From contig NZ_JAFMSX010000001.1 in NCBI RefSeq assembly GCF_017916425.1, positions 124,001 to 188,000 on the forward strand: a stretch of 64,000 nt of DNA. Reading direction: 5' to 3'. Under the pieces are notes generated by a model, which had not been told where the DNA came from, searched no databases, and saw nothing but the letters and a program-made list of their open reading frames with translations. Origin of the DNA: Nocardioides sp. SYSU D00065 (GTDB lineage: Bacteria; Actinomycetota; Actinomycetes; Propionibacteriales; Nocardioidaceae). Made by a program: the position numbers and the translations under genes. Below are positions 18,477-28,049 of the stretch, in pieces; positions within the stretch are counted from its first letter, which is position 1, and each line of letters begins with the position of its first letter.

Positions 18477-18860
18477 GTGACGGTGGAGCCCCGTACCAAC
18501 TCGGACGGGATGATTCGTCTGAATGTGCGTAGGCCGACCATGGGCAGCGGCCGTCACGCGCCGTGGGTACAGGTCGACGGAGTCCAAGTGCCTGTGGTCG
18601 TCGGAGACAACTTGATCAAGGTGTCCGCCGGATCGCACCTGGTCCAGGTTGCGCCGCGGTGGGACCCCGTCCGCGTCCGTGCGCTCCAGGTCGACGTCCG
18701 CCCGGATGCCGTGGTCCCGGTCTTCTACGCGGACCCGGCATCGCGGTTCTTCGGCGGCAGCCTGGGCACGAAGCATCGACAGGACTGGGCGCTGCGGTTC
18801 CTTCAGGCCTGGGGCGTCCTCGTGCTCTTGAGCATGCTCATCGAGTTCATCCGCCGCTAA
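18477..18860 (+). CDS. Small orphan protein with a C-terminal membrane helix
   Basis: 127 residues from GTG at 18477 (another GTG at 18483). The soluble part is beta-rich, with IKVSAGSHLVQVAPRWDPVR resembling the PEGA-like or carrier-style folds that present small domains at membranes. The last ~22 residues (LQAWGVLVLLSMLIEFIRR) form one helix with a basic tail, so the protein is probably tail-anchored. No homolog is recognised. It is divergent from the orphan lipoprotein-like gene. Confidence 0.6.
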   Translation: MTVEPRTNSDGMIRLNVRRPTMGSGRHAPWVQVDGVQVPVVVGDNLIKVSAGSHLVQVAPRWDPVRVRALQVDVRPDAVVPVFYADPASRFFGGSLGTKHRQDWALRFLQAWGVLVLLSMLIEFIRR

Positions 18861-19060
18861 CGCTCAAGGTCGATCGAGCGGTCGACAAACGGCTACGCAT
18901 CGCTGGCGCTCGCGGTCTACGGCGGCCCGACGCAAGCGCCGGCCCCCCGGATCTGCCGCGTTGAGGGCGGCTGGGCTCGCCCGGTTCTGCCGCATCGAGT
19001 GCGCCCGTACTCCCCCGGAAAGTGCCCTCGGCGGCTTCCGTGACCGCAGAGCTCCGCCAA

Positions 19061-19066
19061 TAGGGT
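19061..19066 (+). promoter_or_regulatory. -10 box TAGGGT, leaderless promoter of the first VOC gene
   Basis: TAGGGT, 6-nt spacer, ATG at 19073. Confidence 0.6.
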
Positions 19067-19072
19067 CGTCCC

Positions 19073-19411
19073 ATGACCTCCTTCGTGAAGTCCGTGACGT
19101 TCGACTGCCACGACCCGCTGCGGGTGGCTGCCTTCTGGGCGGACGCACTCGGATCCGACGTCGACGACGACAGCACGCGCGACAAGGCGTGGGTCGAGCC
19201 CGCGGGATGGGGTGGCCCCACACTGTGGTTCCAGCCGGTGCCAGAGTCGAAGACCTCCAAGAACCGCCAACACTTCGACCTGCGCGTCATCGGCCCGCTG
19301 GAGGCCGAACGCGAGCGCCTGGTCGCCCTCGGCGCGACCGTGCTCGCGGAGCACGGCGACCTGGTCGTGATGACCGACCCCGAAGGCAACGAGTTCTGCC
19401 TAGAGGCCTGA
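19073..19411 (+). CDS. VOC/glyoxalase-like domain protein
   Basis: 112 residues, a single vicinal-oxygen-chelate module pair. The fold is recognised from VTFDCHDPLRVAAFWADALG at the start, the mid-protein KNRQHFDLRV with a metal-ligand-type His, and the end VMTDPEGNEFCLEA. This is the glyoxalase-like group common in actinobacteria; enzymatic activity is not assigned. It converges on the frameshifted phosphotransferase gene with a 5-nt gap. Confidence 0.85.
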   Translation: MTSFVKSVTFDCHDPLRVAAFWADALGSDVDDDSTRDKAWVEPAGWGGPTLWFQPVPESKTSKNRQHFDLRVIGPLEAERERLVALGATVLAEHGDLVVMTDPEGNEFCLEA

Positions 19412-19416
19412 CGCTC

Positions 19417-20307
19417 CTAGCCCAGCGACGCGATGAGCTTCCGCACCGTGTCGAGGCTGGACCGGGACATCGCGGGGTTGGTGTGGTGGTAGTACGTCCA
19501 CCCGCTGATCGCGGGGGCGAGGGCGAAGCCGCGCGCGCGTCGGTACGCGGCCTCGTCGAGGCCAACCTGGTCGCGGTACAGCTGCGCCGCCGATTCGGGG
19601 ACGGAGCCCCACATCACGTTGAGCTCGACGGCCGGGTCGCCCCGTCCGGCCGTACCCCAGTCGATGACGGCGGCGAGCCGGCTCTCGCGGACGACCGGGT
19701 TGCCCTCGTGCAGGTCGCCGTGGAACCAGCAGGGCTCGCCGGCGTGCGCGGGGGCGTCGAGGGCGTCGGCCCAGACGGCGAGGACTGCGTCGCGGGACAC
19801 CTCGGCCGGGTCGGCGCGGTCGGTCCACTCGTGCACCCAGGCATCGAGCGACGACAGCGGACCGCCCCGGCCCTCCGTGGTGACCGGGGCTCGAAGCCGG
19901 GCACGGCGCGGCACTCGCGCACGAAGGAGGCCAGCGACACCGCCCACTCGTGCGGGTCGAACGTGGCAGCGGTCGGCGTCTCCCCACGTATCCACGGCAC
20001 GACGGTCCAGCGCCAGGGGTAGCCCTCGCCGGGCTCGCCGAGCGCCACCGGTGCGGGCACGGCGACGGACAGGTGGGGCGCCAGCCGCGGCAGCCAGGCG
20101 TGCTCCCACTCGGCGGAGTCGGCTGCCCAGTGGATGCGCGGCATCCGCACGAGCAGGTCGTCGCCGAGGCGGAACAGCTGGTTGTCGGTGCCGACCGGGG
20201 TCAGCCGCACGAGCGGCAGGAGGGGCCCAGTCAGGCAGCTGCGCGGCCAGCAGTCGACGTACGGTGGCGTCGTCGATCGCGACCTCGTCGGCGTGCATCC
20301 CACTCAC
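19417..20307 (-). pseudogene. Aminoglycoside-phosphotransferase-family gene with two compensating frameshifts
   Basis: Frame 1 encodes the start (ADEVAIDDATVRRLLAAQLP), then near 20224 the homology continues in frame 2 (VGTDNQLFRLGDDLLVRMPR through SLASFVRECRAVPGFEP), and near 19885 it returns to frame 1 (SSLDAWVHEWTDRADPAEVS, the catalytic FHGDLHEGNPVV and AAVIDWGTAGRGDPAVEL). Removing one C from GGGCCCC and adding one base at GAGCCCCGG would restore a ~296-residue APH-fold kinase. Both sites are short homopolymers, so either sequencing indels or a real recent pseudogene is possible. GTG at 20307 is 6 nt after a TACCGT box. The substrate of the family ranges from antibiotics to sugars or amino alcohols. 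Confidence 0.8.
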
Positions 20308-20313
20308 CGGACG

Positions 20314-20319
20314 ACGGTA
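20314..20319 (-). promoter_or_regulatory. -10 box TACCGT, leaderless promoter of the phosphotransferase gene
   Basis: TACCGT, 6-nt spacer, GTG at 20307. Confidence 0.5.
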
Positions 20320-20372
20320 GCCCCGCCCACGGGACGAGCGCAGCGACCTTCCTTCCGCGCCTCAGCCGCCGC

Positions 20373-22529
<2,157 letters not shown>

Positions 22530-22533
<4 letters not shown>

Positions 22534-23297
22534 CGTGCGGAGGGCTCGGCGGGGGCCACCGGCTTGCGGAAGTAGAGGACCATGCTCTTGCCGATCAGCG
22601 GGTCGAGCACCTTGCCGGCGTACTGCAGCGCCTTCGGGTTCTCCATGATCTCCCAGACCAGCAGCTTGTGGTACGCCTTGGCGAGCGGGTGCTCGTCGTT
22701 GGTGACGCCGACCGCGCACTTGATCCACCAGTAGGGCGCGTGCAGTCCGTGGGCGTAGTCCTTGCCGGTGAAGACCATGGCGTCGCCCGGCGTGCCGTCG
22801 TTGGGGCGACCGGCCTTGGTGACCTTGTCGACCAGCTCCTCGGCCGTGTAGATGCGGACGTGGCCACCCTCGGCGTTGTGGTAGTCGTCGGACAGCTTCC
22901 AGTTGATCACCTCGGGCAGCCAGCGGGGCACCGAGATCGCCATCGTCCCGCCGGGGCGCAGCACGCGCACCAGCTCCTTGATCGCCTCCACGTCCGCGTG
23001 GATGTGCTCGAGCACCTCCGCGGCAACGATCCGGTCGAACTCGCCGTCGGCGAAGGGCAGCGCCAGTGCGTCGCCCTCCTTGACGTCCGCCTCGGCTCCC
23101 TCGGGCACCTCGCCGCCCTCGCGCATCGCGGTGAACCACTCGCGCACCGTGGCGAGCTCGTCGGCGTCCTGGTCGAACGCGACGACGTCCGCCCCGCGCC
23201 GGTACATCTCGAAGGCGTGCCGCCCGGCGCCGCAGCCCATGTCGAGCACACGCTCACCGGGGCGCAGCCCGAGCCGGTCGAAGTCAACGGTCAGCAC
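22530..23297 (-). CDS. Class I SAM-dependent methyltransferase of the GT4 operon
   Basis: 255 residues. SAM loop VLDMGCGAGRHAFEMYRRGA (near residue 17), acidic residue in DVVAFDQDADELA, and LEHIHADVEAIKELVRVLRP (near 100). Ubiquinone/glycolipid-type Methyltransf_11 fold with a long C-terminal part containing GKDYAHGLHAPYWWIKCAVG. The GTG at 23297 is chosen because AGGAGG lies 9 nt upstream and the coding overlap with the glycosyltransferase gene is 14 nt. It likely methylates the glycan or lipid made by the glycosyltransferase. Confidence 0.85.
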
Positions 23298-24561
23298 GGC
23301 GGCTCTCCTCCTGCACGCGCCCGCCATGCTCACGCTGGAAGGCGGCGATCGTCTCCTCGTAGGCGGCTGCCGTGGCCTCGGCCACGGCGCGCCAGCTGAA
23401 CATCTCCTCGACGCGGGCCCGACCCGCCGCGCCCATCGCCGTACGCCGCTCGGGGTCGTCGAGCAGCGCGGCGATCGCGGACTCCAGCTCGCCGACGTCG
23501 CCGGGCGTCACCAGGTCGGCGCACTGGCCGTCGGGCCCGACCACCTCCGGGATCGCACCGGCGCGCGACACGACCAGCGGCGTCGCGCAGGCCATCAGCT
23601 CGGCGGTGGGGAGCGAGAACCCCTCGTAGAGCGACGGCACGCAGGCCACCTCGGCCGAGCCCATCACCTCGACGAGCTCGGCGTCGCTGACCCCGTTGAC
23701 GAAGGTGACCCGGTCGGCGATGCCGAGCTGGTCGATGAGCTGCTCGGTGCGGCCGCCCGGCTCGGGACGGGTGACGAGCACCAGCGACACGTCGCGCTCG
23801 ACGCTGAGCTTGGCGAACGCCTCCAGCAGCGTCGCGATCCCCTTCATCGGCGCGTCCGCGCTCGCCATGGCCAGGATCCGTCCAGGCACCCGAGGCGCGC
23901 TGGGCGGGGCGAAGACGTCGTCGACCCCGAGGAGGATCGTCCGGATCCGCGCTGGGTCGACGCCGAAGTCGCGAGCGACGTCGCGGCGCGAGGACTCCGA
24001 GGGGGTCAGCACCGTGCGCATCTGCTTGGCGACCCGGCTCTGCATGCGCAGGAAGCCGTACCACCGGCGCAGGGTCAGGCGCTTGCGCCACGTCGGCGCC
24101 GTCTGCAGGTCGATGCGCCGGTCCATGGTGATCGGGTGGTGGATCGTGGCGATCACCGGCAGCCCGTAGGACTCCAGCTGCAGGATCCCCGTGCCGAGGA
24201 CCTGGTTGTCGTGCGCGATGTCGAAGTCACCGGCACGCTCGCGCATCAGCCGCGCGATGCGCGAGCTGAACGTCTTCGGCTCGGGGAACCCGGCCGTGCA
24301 CATGGTGAGGAACTCCTCGACGTCGATGCGGTCGCGGAACTCCCGCAGCCGCGGGATCCGGAACGGGTCCGGCTCGCGGTAGAGGTCGAGGCTCGGCACC
24401 TTCGTCAGCCGCACGCCCTCGTCCAGCTCGGGGTAGGGCTGGCCGGAGAACACCTCGACCTCGTGCCCGAGGCGTACGAGCTCACGGCTGAGGTGACGGA
24501 CGTAGACGCCCTGACCGCCGCAGTGAGGCTTGCTCCGGTAGGACAGCAGGGCGATGCGCAC
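23284..24561 (-). CDS. GT4-family glycosyltransferase (GT-B fold)
   Basis: 425 residues. The acceptor-side N-terminus MRIALLSYRSKPHCGGQGVY with its GG loop, and the donor-side motif VPSLYEGFSLPTAELMACAT (residues ~320-340, E-x7-E) are classic GT4 features. The C-terminal ~15 residues are basic. First gene of a three-gene coupled operon with a methyltransferase and a toroid protein. A CATAAT -10-like hexamer lies at 24598-24603, and AAAGG ~8 nt before the GTG could be the ribosome site. Donor and acceptor sugars are unknown. Confidence 0.87.
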   Translation of the reverse strand: MRIALLSYRSKPHCGGQGVYVRHLSRELVRLGHEVEVFSGQPYPELDEGVRLTKVPSLDLYREPDPFRIPRLREFRDRIDVEEFLTMCTAGFPEPKTFSSRIARLMRERAGDFDIAHDNQVLGTGILQLESYGLPVIATIHHPITMDRRIDLQTAPTWRKRLTLRRWYGFLRMQSRVAKQMRTVLTPSESSRRDVARDFGVDPARIRTILLGVDDVFAPPSAPRVPGRILAMASADAPMKGIATLLEAFAKLSVERDVSLVLVTRPEPGGRTEQLIDQLGIADRVTFVNGVSDAELVEVMGSAEVACVPSLYEGFSLPTAELMACATPLVVSRAGAIPEVVGPDGQCADLVTPGDVGELESAIAALLDDPERRTAMGAAGRARVEEMFSWRAVAEATAAAYEETIAAFQREHGGRVQEESRRADR

Positions 24562-24630
24562 GTGTGATGCCTTTCGCGTCGCGCAGGTGGAGTGCCCATT
24601 ATGCCTACTGGCCGGTATCGGCCCGGCGGG

Positions 24631-25602
24631 TCACCCCTCGCTCGAGTGCCCGGGGAAGACGTGCGCGGAGGGGTCGAGCACCACGGCGGCGTTGTTGACG
24701 GCCGTCGCGGCCTCGCCGAAGCCGACGGCGATCAGGCGGACCTTGCCGGGGTAGTCGGTGATGTCTCCCGCGGCGAAGACACGCGGGAGGTTGGTGCGCA
24801 TCGCCGAGTCCACGACGACGTGGCGCTTCTGCGTGACCAACCCCCAGCGTTGGATGGCGCCGAGGTCGGCGAGGAAGCCGAGGGCCGCCACGAGCGCCTG
24901 CGCGGGCCGCACCAGCGGCTCCTGGCCGTCGACGCTGATCTCGACCTCCTCGAGGTGCGCGTCGCCACGCAGCTCGGTCACCTGGGCGTTGGTGATGATC
25001 TCGACGCTGGAGGCGCGCACCTCCGCCACGGTGCGCTCGTGGGCGCGGAACGCGTCGCGGCGGTGCACGAGCGTGACCGAGGCCGCAAGCGGCTCGAGGT
25101 GCTGCGCCCAGTCGAACGCGCTGTCCCCTCCACCGACGACCACCACGTCCTTGCCGGCGTACGGCGCGAAGCTGGGCACGAAGAACTCCATGCCGCGACC
25201 CACCCATCCCTCGCCGGCGGGGAGCGGGCGCGGGCTGAACTTGCCGATGCCGGAAGTGATCAGCACCGCGCCGGCGGTGATGCGCGTGTCGTCGTCCAGG
25301 GTGACCACCACGTGGTCGTCGCCGTGCTCGAGCGTGGTGGCGGTGCGGTCGAGGAGGTACGTCGGGTGGGCGGACGCGGCCTGCTCGACCAGGCCCGCGA
25401 CGAGGTCGCGGCCCTTGACGCTGGGGAAGCCGGCGACGTCCAGGATCGCCTTCTCGGGGTACATCGCGGTGATCTGCCCGCCGAGCTCCGGGAGGGAGTC
25501 GACGACCGCGACGCTCATGCCGCGGAACCCGGCGTAGTACGCCGCGTAGAGGCCCGTGGGGCCGGCTCCGATGATGAGCAGGTCGGTCCGCACGTCGTCC
25601 AC
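24631..25602 (-). CDS. Ferredoxin--NADP(+) reductase, type 2 (TrxR-like, YumC family)
   Basis: 323 residues from the GTG at 25602 with GGAGG 9 nt upstream. FAD-binding LLIIGAGPTGLYAAYYAGFR at the start and the family-typical ELGGQITAMYPEKAILDVAG (residues ~42-61) separate it from true thioredoxin reductase: there is no CxxC. NAD(P)H site VVVVGGGDSAFDWAQHL (near 155); C-terminal FAD motif VFAAGDITDYPGKVRLIAVG (near 280). It should pass electrons from NADPH to ferredoxin or flavodoxin in the cytosol. Confidence 0.9.
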   Translation of the reverse strand: MDDVRTDLLIIGAGPTGLYAAYYAGFRGMSVAVVDSLPELGGQITAMYPEKAILDVAGFPSVKGRDLVAGLVEQAASAHPTYLLDRTATTLEHGDDHVVVTLDDDTRITAGAVLITSGIGKFSPRPLPAGEGWVGRGMEFFVPSFAPYAGKDVVVVGGGDSAFDWAQHLEPLAASVTLVHRRDAFRAHERTVAEVRASSVEIITNAQVTELRGDAHLEEVEISVDGQEPLVRPAQALVAALGFLADLGAIQRWGLVTQKRHVVVDSAMRTNLPRVFAAGDITDYPGKVRLIAVGFGEAATAVNNAAVVLDPSAHVFPGHSSEG

Positions 25603-25665
25603 GCCGTGATCCTCCCGTCCGGGACGGCCGCCCACAAGGCCTCCGGCGGGTGTGCGCGCCCGTGC

Positions 25666-26196
25666 CTAGAGGGCGTCGAGCTCGCTGACCAGCCAGTCGC
25701 CGTCGACGTTCTCGAGCGTGACCAGCACCCGGTCCAGGTCCAGCCGCGGCTCGGCCAGGTCGTCGCCGGAGCTGCGCTGGTTGGCGAACACCAGCACCCG
25801 GGCGTGCTCCTCCGTCGCCGTCACGAGGGCCGTGTCGACCACGACCGTGCGGACCACCGTGTGGTGCTCGCGGCTGCTGGTGGTGACCCCGGCCATGGTG
25901 CGGTCGTAGCGGCGCTGCATGTCGTCGGTCATCAGGGCGCGGGCGGCGGCCTTGTCGTCGGCGATGGTGTCCCACGAGTAGGCGTAGGCGCGGGCGGCGG
26001 CGTCCGCCGCGGCCTCGCGTACCTGTTCCTTGACGGCGGCGGACGCCACCGCGGCCTCCGCCGACTCGGCACTCGTGACCTCCGGCCGGGATGGCTGCCC
26101 GCCGCCCGTGACCAGCCACACGAGCACGGCAGCAGCGAGCACCACCAGCCCGGCCAGCACGGCCGTCACGCGCCGTCCGGGGTCTGTCGCCGTCAC
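25666..26196 (-). CDS. Membrane-anchored Mce-associated-like protein, second of a pair
   Basis: 176 residues. One N-terminal helix (VTAVLAGLVVLAAAVLVWLV), then a ~140-residue extracellular domain with the pattern AYAYSWDTIADDKAAARALM and a C-terminal beta segment ending NVDGDWLVSELDAL. This topology and pattern fit the actinobacterial Mce-associated/nuclear-transport-factor-like anchored proteins. The start GTG overlaps the stop of the upstream gene (GTGA at 26196-26193). Function unknown; probably a partner of the protein encoded just upstream. Confidence 0.7.
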   Translation of the reverse strand: MTATDPGRRVTAVLAGLVVLAAAVLVWLVTGGGQPSRPEVTSAESAEAAVASAAVKEQVREAAADAAARAYAYSWDTIADDKAAARALMTDDMQRRYDRTMAGVTTSSREHHTVVRTVVVDTALVTATEEHARVLVFANQRSSGDDLAEPRLDLDRVLVTLENVDGDWLVSELDAL

Positions 26197-26687
26197 CGGA
26201 CGAACTCCATCCGGCTGGTGAGCCACCGGTCGTCCTCGCGGACCAGGTCGAGGCGCAGGCGGTAGTAGCGGACCTCGCCCTCGCCATCGGTGCGGTTGTT
26301 GGTGACCGTGCTGTTCGCGGCCACCAGCACGCTGGCCGAGTCCGCGTCGAGGTCACCCACGCCGAGGGCGACGACCTCGGCGGTCGAGGTCGCCTCGGTC
26401 CGGACGGCCTCCCGGACGAGCCGCCGGCGCTGGGAGGCGTACTCCTCGGCGAACTCGCCGGTGGCGCCGGCCAGCACCGCGTCGATCAACGGGTCCATGT
26501 CCGCGTGGTCCACGGTCAGGAAGGCGAGCGCCTCGGCGCGGGCCGCCCGCGCCACCTGCTGCTGGGCGCTGGTCAGCTCCGCGTCGACGCCGTCTCGGGC
26601 CACCAGCTCGACGCCGATCGCGACCAGCAGGGCGAGGAGCGCGGCTGCGAGCCCAGCCGTCACCCACCTGCCGCGCCTCGAGCTCAC
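26193..26687 (-). CDS. Membrane-anchored Mce-associated-like protein, first of a pair
   Basis: 164 residues with an N-terminal signal-anchor helix (AGLAAALLALLVAIGVELVA) and an extracellular domain with FLTVDHADMDPLIDAVLAGA and a C-terminal beta half YRLRLDLVREDDRWLTSRME. Same layout as the protein encoded downstream, with weak similarity, so the two may form a heterodimer. GTG start is 6 nt after TAGGTT (leaderless). No mce genes are visible in this window. Confidence 0.7.
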   Translation of the reverse strand: MSSRRGRWVTAGLAAALLALLVAIGVELVARDGVDAELTSAQQQVARAARAEALAFLTVDHADMDPLIDAVLAGATGEFAEEYASQRRRLVREAVRTEATSTAEVVALGVGDLDADSASVLVAANSTVTNNRTDGEGEVRYYRLRLDLVREDDRWLTSRMEFVR

Positions 26688-26693
26688 GCCGAG

Positions 26694-26699
26694 AACCTA
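26694..26699 (-). promoter_or_regulatory. -10 box TAGGTT of the anchored-protein pair
   Basis: TAGGTT, 6-nt spacer, GTG at 26687. Confidence 0.6.
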
Positions 26700-26735
26700 G
26701 CCCAGCCGATCCCCGGGCAGCGGGCGTCCCCTCCC

Positions 26736-26741
26736 TAGACT
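26736..26741 (+). promoter_or_regulatory. -10 box TAGACT of the channel-like gene
   Basis: TAGACT lies 8 nt before GTG 26750 but only 2 nt before GTG 26744; this favours 26750 as the start. Confidence 0.55.
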
Positions 26742-26749
26742 GCGTGACC

Positions 26750-27406
26750 GTGAAGCGACGTCTCGAACAGCTGGTGGCGCACCCGTCCGCGGTGCTGCTC
26801 GGCGCGCAGCTGCTGCAGGTCCTCGCGTGGCCGTTCCTCGACGGCTCCGTGATCGGGCGTGCGTTCCTCGGCGTGATCGGGATGCTGGCGGTCGGGTCGG
26901 CCGTCCTCGCGGTGCGGCGCACGCCCCGGGTCAGCCGGGTCGTGCTCTTCCTGGGTGCGCCGGCGATGGTCCTCACCCTGCTCGAGGCGGTCTTCCACAC
27001 CAACGACCGGATCGTGCTGATGTCCGGGCTGCTGCACTGCCCGTTCTACTTCTACGTCTCCTACGCGATGCTGCGCTACCTGCTGCACGACGACGACGTG
27101 ACGACCGACGAGTACTACGCCACCGGCGCCGCGTTCACCGTGGTGGCGTGGGGCTTCGCGTACGCCTACGCCGCCGTCCAGGTCGTCTGGCCCGACTCGT
27201 TCTCCAGCCCGTCGGGCTCGGGCCAAGAGTGGTTCGAGCTGCTGTACCTGTCGTTCTCCACCCTCACGAGCGTCGGGCTGTCCGACATCGTCGCCGTCGG
27301 CGCGCACGCCCGGGCGCTCGTGATGGTGGAGATGATGACAGGCGTGTTCTACGTCGCCATGGTCGTGGCCCGCATGGTCGGCCTGACCATGATGCGCCGG
27401 CGCTGA
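26750..27406 (+). CDS. Putative two-helix-pore ion channel-like membrane protein
   Basis: 218 residues with about six hydrophobic segments. Near residues 160-200, LYLSFSTLTSVGLSDIVAVG followed by a last membrane helix resembles the P-loop/selectivity filter and inner helix of K+ channels (Ion_trans_2). The filter reads TSVGLSD in place of the usual TVGYGD, so conductance or selectivity may differ. The N-terminal four helices are not a recognisable voltage sensor. Start set to GTG 26750 from the position of the TAGACT box; GTG 26744 is the alternative. Divergent from the anchored-protein pair. Confidence 0.65.
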   Translation: MKRRLEQLVAHPSAVLLGAQLLQVLAWPFLDGSVIGRAFLGVIGMLAVGSAVLAVRRTPRVSRVVLFLGAPAMVLTLLEAVFHTNDRIVLMSGLLHCPFYFYVSYAMLRYLLHDDDVTTDEYYATGAAFTVVAWGFAYAYAAVQVVWPDSFSSPSGSGQEWFELLYLSFSTLTSVGLSDIVAVGAHARALVMVEMMTGVFYVAMVVARMVGLTMMRRR

Positions 27407-27426
27407 GGTCCGGAGCGGAGCCTCAG
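27403..27426. terminator. Hairpin overlapping both convergent stop codons
   Basis: CTGAGG (27403-27408) pairs with CCTCAG (27421-27426), and an inner CCG pairs with CGG around a GAG loop with a small internal mismatch. The plus-strand TGA and the minus-strand TGA are both inside the outer stem. Confidence 0.5.
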
Positions 27427-27986
27427 CCCTCGTCGCCGTCCTCGTCGTCGTCGAGCAGGCCCTCGCGCTCGGCGGCCGCGACGATCCGGCGGATGTTGTC
27501 GATGTTGCCGCAGTCGGCGTCGAGCTGGGCGTTGCGCTCGGTCAGGAACGCCTCGCCCAGACGGACCAGCACGTCCTCGGAGATCTCCTCGCGCGCCGGG
27601 TTGAGGATCGTGAGCTCCTCCTCGGTCAGGTGGTGGTTGAGCGCGGTCGCGAGCTCCTCCACCGCGTCGTCGAACGCCTGCGTGTCGGTGCCCTTGAGCT
27701 CGAGCACCTTCAGCATCGCCTCGTGGCCCTCGGCGTGCTCCTCCTCGCCGTGCTCCGCCTCGTGCTCGGTGATCGCGTCCTTGCGGCGCAGCTGGGGGTA
27801 GACGTGCTTCTCCTCCGCCTCGGCGTGCGCGACGTGCAGCGCGGCCAGGGCCTTGCGCACGCCGTCTCGGTCCGCGGTGCTGTCGCGCAGGTCGCGCATC
27901 AGCGCCTCGAAGCGCCTGTGGTCGTCGAGGATCAGGTCGATGACGTTGCCGGAGATGGGTCGACCCAGGTCGATGGGAGTGCTCAT
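27423..27986 (-). CDS. Hemerythrin domain-containing protein
   Basis: 187 residues. A four-helix hemerythrin bundle with di-iron ligands in LDDHRRFEALMRDL, AHAEAEEKHVYPQL (H-x3-E type), HGEEEHAEGHEAML and LNHHLTEEELTILNP. Many Glu/His, and an acidic C-terminus (LLDDDEDGDEG). Likely a cytosolic oxygen, NO or iron sensor/buffer. ATG at 27986 is 7 nt after TAGCGT, so leaderless. Confidence 0.85.
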   Translation of the reverse strand: MSTPIDLGRPISGNVIDLILDDHRRFEALMRDLRDSTADRDGVRKALAALHVAHAEAEEKHVYPQLRRKDAITEHEAEHGEEEHAEGHEAMLKVLELKGTDTQAFDDAVEELATALNHHLTEEELTILNPAREEISEDVLVRLGEAFLTERNAQLDADCGNIDNIRRIVAAAEREGLLDDDEDGDEG

Positions 27987-27993
27987 GGCCCTG

Positions 27994-27999
27994 ACGCTA
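27994..27999 (-). promoter_or_regulatory. -10 box TAGCGT, leaderless promoter of the hemerythrin gene
   Basis: TAGCGT, 7-nt spacer, ATG at 27986. Confidence 0.6.
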
Positions 28000-28049
28000 G
28001 CGAGTCCACGCCGACGCCGCGACACCACCTCGGCCCGCGCGCCCAGTCC

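Larger units (their letters stand above)
17836..18958. repeat. Three copies of the 11-mer CGGATCTGCCG
   Basis: Exact copies at 17836-17846, 18424-18434 and 18948-18958, all in non-coding gaps of the islet. A degenerate relative (GGACCTGCTGAGTTGC) lies near 17340. The second and third copies continue as GAGTTG and CGTTGAG, so the similarity extends slightly past the core. Nature unknown. Confidence 0.4.
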
